NCBI RefSeq assembly: GCF_003149045.1
Contig: NZ_QGDU01000004.1
Span: forward strand, 1 to 64,000
Origin: Fibrobacter sp. UWR4
GTDB lineage: Bacteria; Fibrobacterota; Fibrobacteria; Fibrobacterales; Fibrobacteraceae
Length of the DNA stretch: 64,000 nt
Reading direction: 5' to 3'
Each line of letters begins with the position of its first letter. The first letter of the stretch is position 1. A program made the translations under genes and the position numbers. Below, piece after piece: positions 35,594 to 44,273 of this stretch. The notes under the pieces were generated by a model. That model made no database searches. It was not told the origin of the DNA and saw only the letters and a program-made list of their open reading frames with translations.

Positions 35594-36505
35594 ATGATCA
35601 AATCTTTAATGAATGCTTTGAATAACGTCTTGCTGGGCAAGAACGATACGGTAGAACTTTTGACCATGGCTCTTCTGGCGGATGGTCATGTGTTGATCGA
35701 AGATGTGCCTGGTACAGGGAAGACCACTTTAAGCAAAGCTCTTGCGGCGGCCTGTGGTGCTGATTTCGCACGTATTCAGTTTACTCCTGATCTTTTGCCT
35801 GCCGATGTGACAGGTGGTGCTGTATTTAAGGCTAATACTGGAGATTTTGAAATCAAGAAGGGGCCTGTCTTTACTCAAATCCTTCTGGCGGATGAAATCA
35901 ACCGTGCATCTCCGAGAACCCAGAGTTCCTTGCTGGAGGCCATGGAAGAACGTCAGGTTTCCCTGGAAGGGGAACGTCACAAGCTTCCTGAATTGTTCAT
36001 GGTGCTGGCTACGGAAAATCCGGTGGAATTTCATGGGGTGTTCCCGCTGCCGGAAGCCCAGATGGACCGATTCATGGTTCGTATTTCCGTCGGGTATCCT
36101 ACTGCGGAAACGGAACTGGATATTCTGCGTTCCCATCGTGAAAGCCGCCCTATCGATAGTGTTATGGCGGTGACTACTCCGGATGAAATTCTTGCTGCCC
36201 GCAAGAAGGTTTCTGCAGTTCATATCGAGGAATCCCTGGAACGCTACATTGTGGCTCTGGTGCAGGCATCCCGAAATGACGGGGGAGTACGCCTGGCGGC
36301 AAGTCCTCGTGCAGGTTTGAATCTTGTGCGTATGGCGCAGGCTTGCGCCTTTATTCAGGGCAGGGATTTTGTGAATCCGGATGATATTCAGCGCGTGTTT
36401 TTCCCGGTCATGGAACATCGCGTTTTCGCAAAGGACAGTGCGACGCCGGATGCGTCTAGAAATATCTTGCAGAATATCCTGAAGAACGTAAGCATCCCGA
36501 AATAG
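35594..36505 (+). CDS. MoxR-family AAA+ ATPase
   Basis: A 303-residue MoxR ATPase. Walker A GTGKTT in LIEDVPGTGKTTLSKALA, Walker B LLADEINRASPRTQSSLLEAMEERQV, sensor ATENPVEFHGVFPLPEAQMDRFM, and a C-terminal lid domain (RAGLNLVRMAQACAFIQGR). MoxR ATPases act as chaperone-like factors for partner VWA or DUF58 proteins; here the next gene encodes DUF58 and the third a transglutaminase, a widespread three-gene arrangement. The start lacks a ribosome-binding site. Confidence 0.93.
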   Translation: MIKSLMNALNNVLLGKNDTVELLTMALLADGHVLIEDVPGTGKTTLSKALAAACGADFARIQFTPDLLPADVTGGAVFKANTGDFEIKKGPVFTQILLADEINRASPRTQSSLLEAMEERQVSLEGERHKLPELFMVLATENPVEFHGVFPLPEAQMDRFMVRISVGYPTAETELDILRSHRESRPIDSVMAVTTPDEILAARKKVSAVHIEESLERYIVALVQASRNDGGVRLAASPRAGLNLVRMAQACAFIQGRDFVNPDDIQRVFFPVMEHRVFAKDSATPDASRNILQNILKNVSIPK

Positions 36506-36514
36506 GGTTCGCCA

Positions 36515-37753
36515 ATGTTTTCCTTCCTTAAATGGTTTGCAGATGCGGTTCCCCGTGCGCCCAAGCGTCCGGGGCTCCTGATGCGTCTGTACTATTTCTG
36601 GCAAGAATACTTTACCTCCCCAGGTCGCGCCGCTGCTGCACTTTTCCCTGTGGCGATGATGGCGGGTGGTATTCCTGGTTTTTGGGCTGCCTGGGTGTTT
36701 TGCGGTCTGGACTTTTTGCTGTTCCTGGGAATGGTTCTTTCCCTTTTTGCGACTGCTCGCCTTACGAAAATTTCCATAGATGATGTTTCTGTAACGCCTG
36801 TTTTTGAAGGTCAGACATCCAAGGTTTCTGCGGTGGTTTCCGTTCATAAATCTTCTGTAGATTCTGTCTTGTTGTCCTGTTTCCGATTGGATCCGTCCCT
36901 TAAATGCGAGGAAATGGATTATACCTCCATCTCCATTAAGGATGGCTCGAAAAAGCTGGAATGCTTTATCCGTACGACCCGTAGAGGGGCGTTCCCGCTG
37001 AAGAATATTTCTGCAAGTGTGCCTGAAATTATGGGCCTGCTTCGCAATCCCTTTGATTTTCAGGGAACATCTGAATTGCTGGTGTATCCTCGTCCGGTAA
37101 AGGTGGGGGCATTTCCTTTTTTGACTTCTGGAGCAAGCGGGGCTGTATTTGCTCCTCTTCTGATGCCTAGCCTTACTCGGGGCATGAACTTTGTTGGGGT
37201 TCGCGAATACCGGGAAGGAGATTCCCTGAGGGATTTGCATCATAAGGCTTTTGCCCGATATGGCCGCCCCTTCACCAAGGAATTCGAGACGGAGCGAGGC
37301 GCCGGTGCAATCCTCGTGCTTGATACGGTGGCTCCCTCCATGTCCAGCCGTGCCTATCTGGAAGATGCCATGCGGCTTGCAGCAGGTATAGGACGCTGGA
37401 TGTTGGATCAGAATATTTTAGGACGTTTCTTCATTGATGACGAGGAAATTTCCATTCAGGGGCTTGCTGGTCATGACCGTATGGAAAGCCTGCTTGAATC
37501 TCTTTCCCGCATTGCGCCCGCAAGGATTGTCGGTGGGAAAAAGTCTGGCCCCTGGTCCCCAGCGGCACGCCCGATGGATCCGGTACTTCGCATTGGCCTT
37601 TACCCGAAGGATGATGCGCTAATCCATAAGCACATCATCGTTTCCTCCAGTAAGAATCCTGACTTTAAGTCGGAACATCCGGATAATACTCTCTTTGTGG
37701 ATTCCGCAGAAATAGCCTCCGCTCTCGACCGGGAGAAGGAGGTGAACCTGTGA
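36515..37753 (+). CDS. DUF58-domain protein
   Basis: A 412-residue protein with two N-terminal membrane segments (~35-75, AAAALFPVAMMAGGIPGFWAAW and FLLFLGMVLSLFATARL). It continues with an extracytoplasmic-like Ig stretch and then the DUF58 signature (NFVGVREYREGDSLRDLHHKAFARYGRP ... GAGAILVLD), which precedes a von Willebrand A-like fold. Partner of the MoxR ATPase upstream (9-nt gap) and fused translationally to the next gene: its TGA overlaps the GTG start (GTGA). The exact job of MoxR-DUF58-transglutaminase modules is not established. Confidence 0.88.
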   Translation: MFSFLKWFADAVPRAPKRPGLLMRLYYFWQEYFTSPGRAAAALFPVAMMAGGIPGFWAAWVFCGLDFLLFLGMVLSLFATARLTKISIDDVSVTPVFEGQTSKVSAVVSVHKSSVDSVLLSCFRLDPSLKCEEMDYTSISIKDGSKKLECFIRTTRRGAFPLKNISASVPEIMGLLRNPFDFQGTSELLVYPRPVKVGAFPFLTSGASGAVFAPLLMPSLTRGMNFVGVREYREGDSLRDLHHKAFARYGRPFTKEFETERGAGAILVLDTVAPSMSSRAYLEDAMRLAAGIGRWMLDQNILGRFFIDDEEISIQGLAGHDRMESLLESLSRIAPARIVGGKKSGPWSPAARPMDPVLRIGLYPKDDALIHKHIIVSSSKNPDFKSEHPDNTLFVDSAEIASALDREKEVNL

Positions 37754-39696
37754 TTCGTCATGAAATTGTAGATGTGCGCTATGTGGCTAGGGTGTTGTTC
37801 CTTTGCCTGACTTCCCTAAACTTTGGGAATACTTTTGGCTGTATTTGGCTTGGAATTCTATTTGCACTTTATTTCCTGGTTGTCGGAGTCCAGAATACTT
37901 CTAGCCGTAGGGATTTTTCCAAACGTCCGAAATTCAAGAAACTTCCTGTCTATTTGGCCATTGTTCCTCTGGCGATGTATTGGATGATCACCCCTGGGGT
38001 CCAGAATGGCGTGAACCCTTCTATGGTGTTCTTGCCTGGACTTTACCTCCTGTTCCTTACGGCCTTGCAGGAGCGAAGCCGTGGCAATGGTGGTTTCGAG
38101 GTCTTTGTACATTTTGATGGCTTGCTTGTGTTGATGAGCAGCTGCTTCCAGGCACCCCATGGGACGTTTCCCATTGTACTCACAGGACTTTTGCTTCTTT
38201 TGGTAAGCGGAAGCAGACGGGGAACCGCTTTCTACAAGTATATCCTTTTTCTGCTGTTGTTTGCCGCACTTGGAGGAATCTCCTATGGTGGATGGCAGCA
38301 TTGGAAAAACAACCGTAATGGTGGTGGTGGATGGGCTGCCGAATACGAGAAGAAAAATCGAATGATGGGTTTTGATCCCATCGCTTCTCTAGGGTCTTTT
38401 GGTGAAAGCTATAATTCCAAATACAATAATCAGGTGGTCCTTCGAGTGTGGGATGAGAATCCCCCTAAGTACATGGTGGCCGCTCGATATTCTACATACT
38501 CCGTAGGATCATGGAAACTACCACGGACTCCTGCGAAGACTCTTACTCCAAGCTACTACCAGGTGGATTATCCTGTGATGGAAGTGGTGGATTCCATAAC
38601 CCGTCAGGGTGCGGAACGAATTTGGGTGCAATCTACGTTGGATAATTTCGGTTTCCTGTTTGCGCCTAATGGTGCTGTAGGTTTTTCTGCGAAGGATATT
38701 GATTCCCTGCAATATTTCTCTGGTGGCATGGTTACGGGATTGAACCAGAACGGAACCCGTTCCGATTGGAACTATTTTGTCTGTAAGAATGCTGAATGCC
38801 CTGTTCCCAGTGAACTTGCCCAGCCTGATTCTGCCGACCTGCACGTTTCTCGTCTTTATGAAAGTCTAGTTGATAGCGTTGTTGATGCGATGAACTTACG
38901 CGGCGATTCTGGATTTGTAGTCCTGGAAAAAGTAAACGATTATTTTTCCGCAAATTTCCAGTACTCCCTGCAAATTCCGGGACTAGAAAACCGGCGTTAT
39001 TCCAGTGGACGGATTGATCCCCTCTATGTATTTTGGAAAAATAAGCAAGGTTATTGTGAATATTATGCCTCTTTGTCGGTATTGGTTTTACGACGCATGG
39101 GAATTCCCGCTCGTTATGTAACAGGCTTTGCCCGGCCTGAGATTTCCAAAGGGAGCCCCTATGGAATTTACCGAAGGAAAAACGCTCATTCCTGGGTGGA
39201 AGCCTATGTGGGTAACTCCTGGTACATCTTTGACCCGACGCCAGTCATTGTCAATGGAAAGGAAGTTGAACCGTCCTGGATTGCCAATTTCTTAGAAGGT
39301 GTTCAGGCAAGATTTGCCAAGTGGAGCCATGCCCTTAAGGAAGGGGAGTGGAGAAACGCTCTAGACAGCTGGCAAAATTATGTTCAGACTGCGTCAGATA
39401 GCCCCTTGACTTACGGGATTATTTTCCTGCTAGTCCTTACGTTGGTTGGCCGTCGGGTTTATGTCGCTCACCGTCATAAGCCTAGGAATATTTCCGCTAA
39501 TTCCGCATTGGCCAAGGAGTGGGCCCGTAAGTTGACGCAGGCGGAGTACCAGCTTTCTCGCGTGGAACTTCGCCGGGACGCAGGAGAAACCGTGGGACAT
39601 TTCCTTGCGAGAATAAAAAAGCAGCCCCTGGAAGGGAAGGCTGCTCTTGCGCGGAAAACTCTAGAAGACTACGAGCTGAACCGCTGGACTCTGTAA
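37750..39696 (+). CDS. transglutaminase-like membrane protein (TgpA type)
   Basis: A 648-residue protein with about five to six N-terminal membrane segments (residues ~10-185), a central transglutaminase-like domain, and another C-terminal membrane segment (~565, YGIIFLLVLTLVG). The catalytic residues are visible: Cys in NKQGYCEYYASLSVLVLRRMG, His in NAHSWVEAYVG and Asp in WYIFDPTP. Family resemblance is to TgpA/DUF3488. The GTG start overlaps the DUF58 stop. Together the three genes form a MoxR-DUF58-transglutaminase operon; reaction on envelope proteins is inferred. Confidence 0.9.
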   Translation: MIRHEIVDVRYVARVLFLCLTSLNFGNTFGCIWLGILFALYFLVVGVQNTSSRRDFSKRPKFKKLPVYLAIVPLAMYWMITPGVQNGVNPSMVFLPGLYLLFLTALQERSRGNGGFEVFVHFDGLLVLMSSCFQAPHGTFPIVLTGLLLLLVSGSRRGTAFYKYILFLLLFAALGGISYGGWQHWKNNRNGGGGWAAEYEKKNRMMGFDPIASLGSFGESYNSKYNNQVVLRVWDENPPKYMVAARYSTYSVGSWKLPRTPAKTLTPSYYQVDYPVMEVVDSITRQGAERIWVQSTLDNFGFLFAPNGAVGFSAKDIDSLQYFSGGMVTGLNQNGTRSDWNYFVCKNAECPVPSELAQPDSADLHVSRLYESLVDSVVDAMNLRGDSGFVVLEKVNDYFSANFQYSLQIPGLENRRYSSGRIDPLYVFWKNKQGYCEYYASLSVLVLRRMGIPARYVTGFARPEISKGSPYGIYRRKNAHSWVEAYVGNSWYIFDPTPVIVNGKEVEPSWIANFLEGVQARFAKWSHALKEGEWRNALDSWQNYVQTASDSPLTYGIIFLLVLTLVGRRVYVAHRHKPRNISANSALAKEWARKLTQAEYQLSRVELRRDAGETVGHFLARIKKQPLEGKAALARKTLEDYELNRWTL

Positions 39697-39701
39697 AGAA
39701 A

Positions 39702-39726
39702 AGCCGAACTGAGTTCGGCTCTTTTC
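39702..39726. terminator. bidirectional intrinsic terminator
   Basis: AGCCGAAC / GTTCGGCT stem with TGA loop, flanked by AAAGAAA on the left and CTTTTCTT on the right. It separates the convergent transglutaminase and lipoprotein genes. Confidence 0.8.
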
Positions 39727-39729
39727 TTG

Positions 39730-40311
39730 TTATTTCTGGTTTGCGGGAATGGAGTAGACTTCGGTGTAGAAGGAAAGGAAATCTTCCTTGACGCCAAGAG
39801 AGGTGGTCACCTGGTTGGCGGTCAGCCAGACGCGACCCACGTCCATTTTGATTGTTGCTCCATCGTTGGTCATGGTCGGGTCGAAGCTAAGAGTCTTCTT
39901 ACCGATGCACAGGTTGCCACGGGTAATGGACAGCTTGACTGTAGGGCCTTCTACGTTGAACATACCTTCGATGGGATTACAGTCGGGATTGCCGTAGTTC
40001 ATGTCGTTGGGGGACAGGGCCAACTTAAACATGTCGGTCTTGACCACTGCGCCGGTAGACTTTTTTTCCTTGTCCACGTAGAACTGCAGGGAACCTGGTG
40101 CTCCGCTAAAGTTCAGGCCTTCCGCATAATCCTTCTTTTCCCTGCTGACGACGCCATTGAAATTCCAGGTACCCATGAGGCAATCGCGGCTGACGCCTGC
40201 GGCGCACAGTTCTGCCTTGGTAGGATCTGGTTCTTCTGCATCGCTGCAGCCAGAAAGGACTGCCAGGGAGGCAAGGCTAGCAAAAGCAAGCATCTTAGTA
40301 AACTTTTTCAT
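39730..40311 (-). CDS. hypothetical lipoprotein
   Basis: A 193-residue lipoprotein (lipobox LSGC, Cys22; ribosome-binding GAGGAGATAT just before the ATG). The mature domain after ~45 (LMGTWNFNGVVSREKKD ... LQFYVDKEKKSTGAVVK) reads as a lipocalin-like or small beta-barrel fold, starting with the WNFNG pattern. Four cysteines in the mature part may pair. No homologue recognised. Confidence 0.65.
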   Translation of the reverse strand: MKKFTKMLAFASLASLAVLSGCSDAEEPDPTKAELCAAGVSRDCLMGTWNFNGVVSREKKDYAEGLNFSGAPGSLQFYVDKEKKSTGAVVKTDMFKLALSPNDMNYGNPDCNPIEGMFNVEGPTVKLSITRGNLCIGKKTLSFDPTMTNDGATIKMDVGRVWLTANQVTTSLGVKEDFLSFYTEVYSIPANQK

Positions 40312-40400
40312 ATATCTCCTCAGAATTTTTACTGAATATAAGAAAATCTTTTTTTTACAGCACGATTATTGACTTTATTTTACTTGCGTTTTAAGGCTTT

Positions 40401-40432
40401 TTTGCCCGGTATCGTGATTTTTTTTATATTTC
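40401..40432 (+). promoter_or_regulatory. promoter TTTG-N20-TATATTTC
   Basis: TTTG at 40401 and TATATTTC at 40425 with exactly 20 nt between, the spacing of Bacteroidetes-type minus-33/minus-7 promoters. It serves the lipoprotein at 40490. Confidence 0.6.
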
Positions 40433-40448
40433 CCTACGAAAAAACGAG

Positions 40449-40472
40449 GTATAACCGTCTGTTGGGTTATAC
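40449..40472 (+). promoter_or_regulatory. inverted repeat in the 5' leader
   Basis: GTATAACC / GGTTATAC, 8-nt loop, immediately upstream of the AAGGAG ribosome-binding site of the 40490 gene. Could be a leader hairpin affecting translation or a regulator site. Function unproven. Confidence 0.4.
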
Positions 40473-40489
40473 TTGATAAGGAGTCAAAG

Positions 40490-41776
40490 ATGAATATTAA
40501 GAAGCTTGCGCTGGGAACTCTTGCCCTCGCTTTTGTAGCTTGCAATACCGAAAGTAATTCTGACGTGGTAAAGGTGAACGATAAAACCACCGACGATCAG
40601 AAGTTCGCATACATGCTGGGTGCTCAGTTTGCAGGTCAGAGCGCAACTACCATTCCTCGCCAGATGGGCGAAGAAATCCATGTAGATGCTCTGGTTCAGG
40701 GTATTCTGGATAACGAAAAGGCTGTTGCTGATACCTCTTTCAAGTTCCAGATTCCTATCGATACTCTCCATGCGCTGAACAATCAATACTATGCAATTGC
40801 TCGTGAACGTTCCGAAAAGGCTCGTCCGGATAGCGCAACTCTTGCCAGCTTCAATGGTGACTATGCTAAGATCCAGGCTTATGTTGATTCTATTCAGAAC
40901 ACTCTGCCCATCAATCCGGCTGACCCTCAGTCTGGTATTCCCATGAAACTTTCTATGGAATCTAGCAACAACCTGAAGATGTCCTATCTGCTTGGCTTGC
41001 AGTTCGATACTCAGCTTCTTTCCGTGGGCAAGGTCCTGGAAATGACCCTGGATTACAACTACTACATCCTGGGTATTCGCGATGCTATTGCCAAGGTCAA
41101 GGATTCCAGTTTCATCATGCAGATCCCGCAGGATACTCTGCAAGCTATCGGCCTCCGTTACCAGAAGAAGGCCGAAGAAAAGCGAGCTGAAGCCCGTAAG
41201 AAGTTTGAGGATGAACAAAATGCCCTGATGGAAAAGGTGAAGTCTTTCAAGGGTGATACTCTTGCCAACGGCATGCCCCAGAAGATGAATTACACCGTTA
41301 AGGTTACCGGCATCACGAACAAGGTGGAAGACTTGAGCTCTTATGCTGGTAAGTCCCTCCTGGTATTCTACTTCTCTGCAACTTGTGGCCACTGCCAGCA
41401 TGCAGCTCCCCAGGTTTATGAAATTGCCAAGGCTTTTGCTGACAAGGGCCTGACCACTATTGCTGTTGCTAGCGGTGGAAACAACAAGACCGGTATCCGC
41501 AAGTTTATGGACAACGCCAAGTGGGGTGACGAAATGAACGTGGTCTGGGATGAAACCCGTATCTTTGGTGAACTCTATAGCGACGGCTACGTTCCCAAGC
41601 TCTATGTGGTGAACCCCGATGGCACCTACAAGCTTTACGCTGCCTTCGAAAACGACAAGGAAACCATGAAGAGCGATATTGAAGCTCTCCTGAAGGGTAC
41701 TCCTGTTGTCTGGAATCCGGAACCTCCTAAGACGGATGAAGCTCCTGCTGCCGCACCTGCTCCCGCTGCAAAGTAG
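40490..41776 (+). CDS. lipoprotein with two FKBP-N modules and a thioredoxin domain
   Basis: A 428-residue lipoprotein (lipobox FVACN, Cys18). Residues ~35-110 (KFAYMLGAQFAGQ ... MGEEIHVDALVQGIL) and ~160-235 (LKMSYLLGLQFDTQ ... DYNYYILGIRDAI) both match the helical FKBP-type N-terminal (Mip-like dimerisation) module. No FKBP catalytic domain follows; instead a thioredoxin fold (residues ~268-405) with active site CGHC at 299-302 in SATCGHCQHAAPQVYEIAK. The last ~20 residues are Ala/Pro-rich. A periplasmic disulfide or redox helper anchored by lipid is the best inference. Good ribosome-binding site AAGGAG. Confidence 0.8.
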   Translation: MNIKKLALGTLALAFVACNTESNSDVVKVNDKTTDDQKFAYMLGAQFAGQSATTIPRQMGEEIHVDALVQGILDNEKAVADTSFKFQIPIDTLHALNNQYYAIARERSEKARPDSATLASFNGDYAKIQAYVDSIQNTLPINPADPQSGIPMKLSMESSNNLKMSYLLGLQFDTQLLSVGKVLEMTLDYNYYILGIRDAIAKVKDSSFIMQIPQDTLQAIGLRYQKKAEEKRAEARKKFEDEQNALMEKVKSFKGDTLANGMPQKMNYTVKVTGITNKVEDLSSYAGKSLLVFYFSATCGHCQHAAPQVYEIAKAFADKGLTTIAVASGGNNKTGIRKFMDNAKWGDEMNVVWDETRIFGELYSDGYVPKLYVVNPDGTYKLYAAFENDKETMKSDIEALLKGTPVVWNPEPPKTDEAPAAAPAPAAK

Positions 41777-41789
41777 TAGATGAAATTTG

Positions 41790-41826
41790 GGCGCGCCTTC
41801 TCAGTGATGGCGCGCCTTGTTTTTTG
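41790..41826 (+). terminator. intrinsic terminator
   Basis: GGCGCGCC, 11-nt loop, GGCGCGCC, then TTGT6. Each arm is itself a palindrome. It ends the thioredoxin-lipoprotein gene. Confidence 0.8.
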
Positions 41827-41845
41827 AAATCTGTTCGAGTTTGAT

Positions 41846-43765
41846 ATGAGTGCAATTCTTGCGCAATATGATGTTGTTGTAATCGGTGGTGGCCATGCTG
41901 GTATCGAAGCTACGCACGCCGCCTGGAAAATGGGCGTCAAGACAGCCATGCTTACCATGGATATTGACGCTATTGGACGAATGAGCTGCAATCCCGCTGT
42001 AGGTGGTGTTGCTAAAGGCCAGATTGTCCGCGACATCGATGCGCTGGGAGGCCTTATGGGCTTGCTCACGGATAAGGCCGGTATTCAGTTCCGTATGTTG
42101 AACATGAGTAAGGGGCCTGCTGTATGGGGCCCTCGAGCCCAGTGCGACATGAAGTATTACAGTGAGGTTGCCAAGGAAGTGATTACAAGCCTTCCTGGCC
42201 TGGATGTACTTCAGGGTGAATTGGCCTCTTTTGAACGTATGGAAGATGGACGACTGGAATTGACTTTGCTGGATGGCAAACGTTATATTACCAAGTCTAT
42301 TGTTATTACGAGTGGAACCTTCCTTGCTTCGAAAATGTTTACCGGTCTGGAATCCAGTATCGGTGGTCGAGTAGGGGAGCCTAGTTCTGATAAACTGTCT
42401 GAATGTCTCCAACGTTTTGGAGTGGCGCTGCGTCGCTTGAAGACTGGCACTCCCAGCCGCCTGGACCCTGATTCCATTGATTTCAATGAGTGCGAAGTTC
42501 AGCGTGGGGATGATTGCCCTTGGCCTATGAGCGACCGCCATCTGGATAATTCTGTTCCAGGCTTTAATGCGGACTATTTCTGGGGCGACCCTAAGAATCA
42601 TTTTGTTCGTAACGATTGTGTTTGCTGGATTACCCGAACGAACATCAAGACTCACGATATCCTTCGTAGCGGTTTCAAGGATAGCCCCATGTTCAGCGGT
42701 CGTATTCACGGTAAGGGCCCTCGTTACTGCCCCAGTATCGAAGACAAGATTAATCGCTTTGGGGACCGTGATGGTCATCAGCTGTTCCTGGAACCGGAAC
42801 AGGCCGACATTGGACGCGTGTATATTAACGGATTTAGCTCCAGCCTGCCTGCGGATATCCAGCTGGCCGCTATTCATACCATTCCTGGTTTGACCCGTGC
42901 CCGCGTGCTGCAAATCGGTTATGCGGTGGAATATGATTCCGTGGATGCAACCCAGCTTTACCCGACTTTTGAATGCAAGAACGTGCCGGGCCTTTATTTT
43001 GCCGGTCAGGTTTGCGGTACCAGTGGTTACGAAGAAGCCGCTGGTCAGGGCCTGATGGCTGGCATTAACGCTGCCCTTAAGGTGAAGGGGGAGGAACCCC
43101 TCATTCTTGGACGTTCCGAAAGCTACCTGGGGGTCATGGTGGACGACCTGGTCAATGTCCTTCTGGATGAGCCCTACCGTATGTTCACCAGCCGTGCGGA
43201 ATACCGTCTGTTCCTCCGTAGTGACAATGCGGATGCCCGCCTGAAGGAGCATGCAAAGCGAATTGGAATGCTTTCTCCTGTGGATTATGATGACTGGATC
43301 CGCCGTAAGCAGCTGATGGAAGACCTGAAGGTGCGTCTGTCTAGCGAATCCGCCCTGCCGGAAGAGGCCAACAAGGTTCTTGAAGCTGGGGGCCAGGCGC
43401 TTGCAACGGAACGAACCCGCTGGATGAACGTGCTCCGCCGTCCGGGAATTGACCCTGAAGTATTTTTCAAGGTGGCTTTGCCGGATGTGGAAATCTCTCG
43501 TCGCGACCAGTGGAACATGTACGCGGAAGAAATTTATGCCGGATTCTTTGACCGTCAGGCCCGCGAAATTGACGACCAGAAGAAGATGGAATCCGTAAAA
43601 TTGTCCCCGGATTTGGATTATATGGCCATTTCGGCCATCAGTATTGAAAGTCGCCAGCGCTTAAATGCTCAAAAGCCCCTCACTTTGGGCCAGGCAAGCA
43701 GAATTCCGGGGGTCCGCCCTGCCGATATTACAGTTTTGGCCCATTGGCTGGAAAATCGAACATAG
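41846..43765 (+). CDS. mnmG: tRNA U34 carboxymethylaminomethyl-modifying enzyme MnmG
   Basis: FAD-dependent subunit that with MnmE modifies wobble uridine in several tRNAs. 639 residues, normal length. Visible: N-terminal dinucleotide fold VVVIGGGHAGIEATHAAW, signature MSCNPAVGGVAKGQIVRDID, KGPAVWGPRAQCDM, and second signature GQVCGTSGYEEAAGQGLMAGINA. The C-terminal helical domain begins at ~540. mnmE is not in the window. It has no strong ribosome-binding site before the ATG at 41846. Confidence 0.95.
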   Translation: MSAILAQYDVVVIGGGHAGIEATHAAWKMGVKTAMLTMDIDAIGRMSCNPAVGGVAKGQIVRDIDALGGLMGLLTDKAGIQFRMLNMSKGPAVWGPRAQCDMKYYSEVAKEVITSLPGLDVLQGELASFERMEDGRLELTLLDGKRYITKSIVITSGTFLASKMFTGLESSIGGRVGEPSSDKLSECLQRFGVALRRLKTGTPSRLDPDSIDFNECEVQRGDDCPWPMSDRHLDNSVPGFNADYFWGDPKNHFVRNDCVCWITRTNIKTHDILRSGFKDSPMFSGRIHGKGPRYCPSIEDKINRFGDRDGHQLFLEPEQADIGRVYINGFSSSLPADIQLAAIHTIPGLTRARVLQIGYAVEYDSVDATQLYPTFECKNVPGLYFAGQVCGTSGYEEAAGQGLMAGINAALKVKGEEPLILGRSESYLGVMVDDLVNVLLDEPYRMFTSRAEYRLFLRSDNADARLKEHAKRIGMLSPVDYDDWIRRKQLMEDLKVRLSSESALPEEANKVLEAGGQALATERTRWMNVLRRPGIDPEVFFKVALPDVEISRRDQWNMYAEEIYAGFFDRQAREIDDQKKMESVKLSPDLDYMAISAISIESRQRLNAQKPLTLGQASRIPGVRPADITVLAHWLENRT

Positions 43766-43785
43766 ACAGAGGGTAAATTTTTTAT

Positions 43786-43793
43786 TATCTTTG
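43786..43793 (+). promoter_or_regulatory. TAnnTTTG promoter motif
   Basis: TATCTTTG, exact match to the FCB-type minus-7 consensus, 34 nt before the start of the small basic protein, leaving a normal leader with AGAGGTAT ribosome-binding site. Confidence 0.55.
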
Positions 43794-43827
43794 GCCCGTC
43801 AATTAACATTATTACAAGAGGTATATC

Positions 43828-44157
43828 ATGGCAGAAGAAAAAGTTGAAGAAGTTAAGGTTGAAGCTGCAGAAGCTAAGGTAGAAGCAAAGACTGAAGTTA
43901 AGGCTGCCGATAAGAAGAAGGCTCCCTTCAAGAAGGGTGGCAAGCGTCCGTTCAATGGTAAGCGTGGTGGCAAGTTCGGTGCTAAGGCTCCGGCTGCTAA
44001 GGCTCCCAAGGTGTTCAGCGATTCTCTCGAAGATCGTTTCCCTGCACTCGCTGCAAAGCTGAAGAAGCAGATTGAAGACGGTATCAAGCAGAAGATCAAG
44101 GATGCTCAGAACGACCCCAAGGTCGCTGCAGCTTCCAAGAAGTTCGCTGACAAGTAA
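43828..44157 (+). CDS. small lysine/alanine-rich protein, unknown
   Basis: A 109-residue protein. The first ~35 residues are alternating E/K/V/A repeats (VEEVKVEAAEAKVEAK), the middle is a very basic Lys/Gly/Arg stretch (KKKAPFKKGGKRPFNGKRGG), and the last ~40 form an amphipathic helical region (SLEDRFPALAAKLKKQIEDG). Composition resembles histone-H1-like, ribosome- or RNA-associated small proteins, and codon use is heavily biased as in highly expressed genes. It has its own promoter-like motif, ribosome-binding site and strong terminator. No family recognised. Confidence 0.75.
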   Translation: MAEEKVEEVKVEAAEAKVEAKTEVKAADKKKAPFKKGGKRPFNGKRGGKFGAKAPAAKAPKVFSDSLEDRFPALAAKLKKQIEDGIKQKIKDAQNDPKVAAASKKFADK

Positions 44158-44188
44158 TACCTCTACTTTTGGTTCTTTCCAAGAAAAA

Positions 44189-44220
44189 AGACCTCCGGTT
44201 ATAGTCGGAGGTCTTTTTTT
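44189..44220 (+). terminator. strong intrinsic terminator
   Basis: AGACCTCCG / CGGAGGTCT stem, loop of 8 nt, then T7. It closes the small basic protein gene. Confidence 0.85.
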
Positions 44221-44235
44221 ATGTAAAAATTTTTG

Positions 44236-44243
44236 TAACTTTT
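44236..44243 (+). promoter_or_regulatory. TAnnTTT promoter motif
   Basis: TAACTTTT followed by G, 30 nt before the LpoB-like start; the AAAGGAG ribosome-binding site lies in between. Confidence 0.45.
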
Positions 44244-44273
44244 GAACCAGAAAATTACTAAAGGAGAAATATC

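Noticed and set aside
41801-43252. A 483-codon antisense frame within mnmG.
   Set aside because: mnmG is intact on the plus strand, so this is a shadow.
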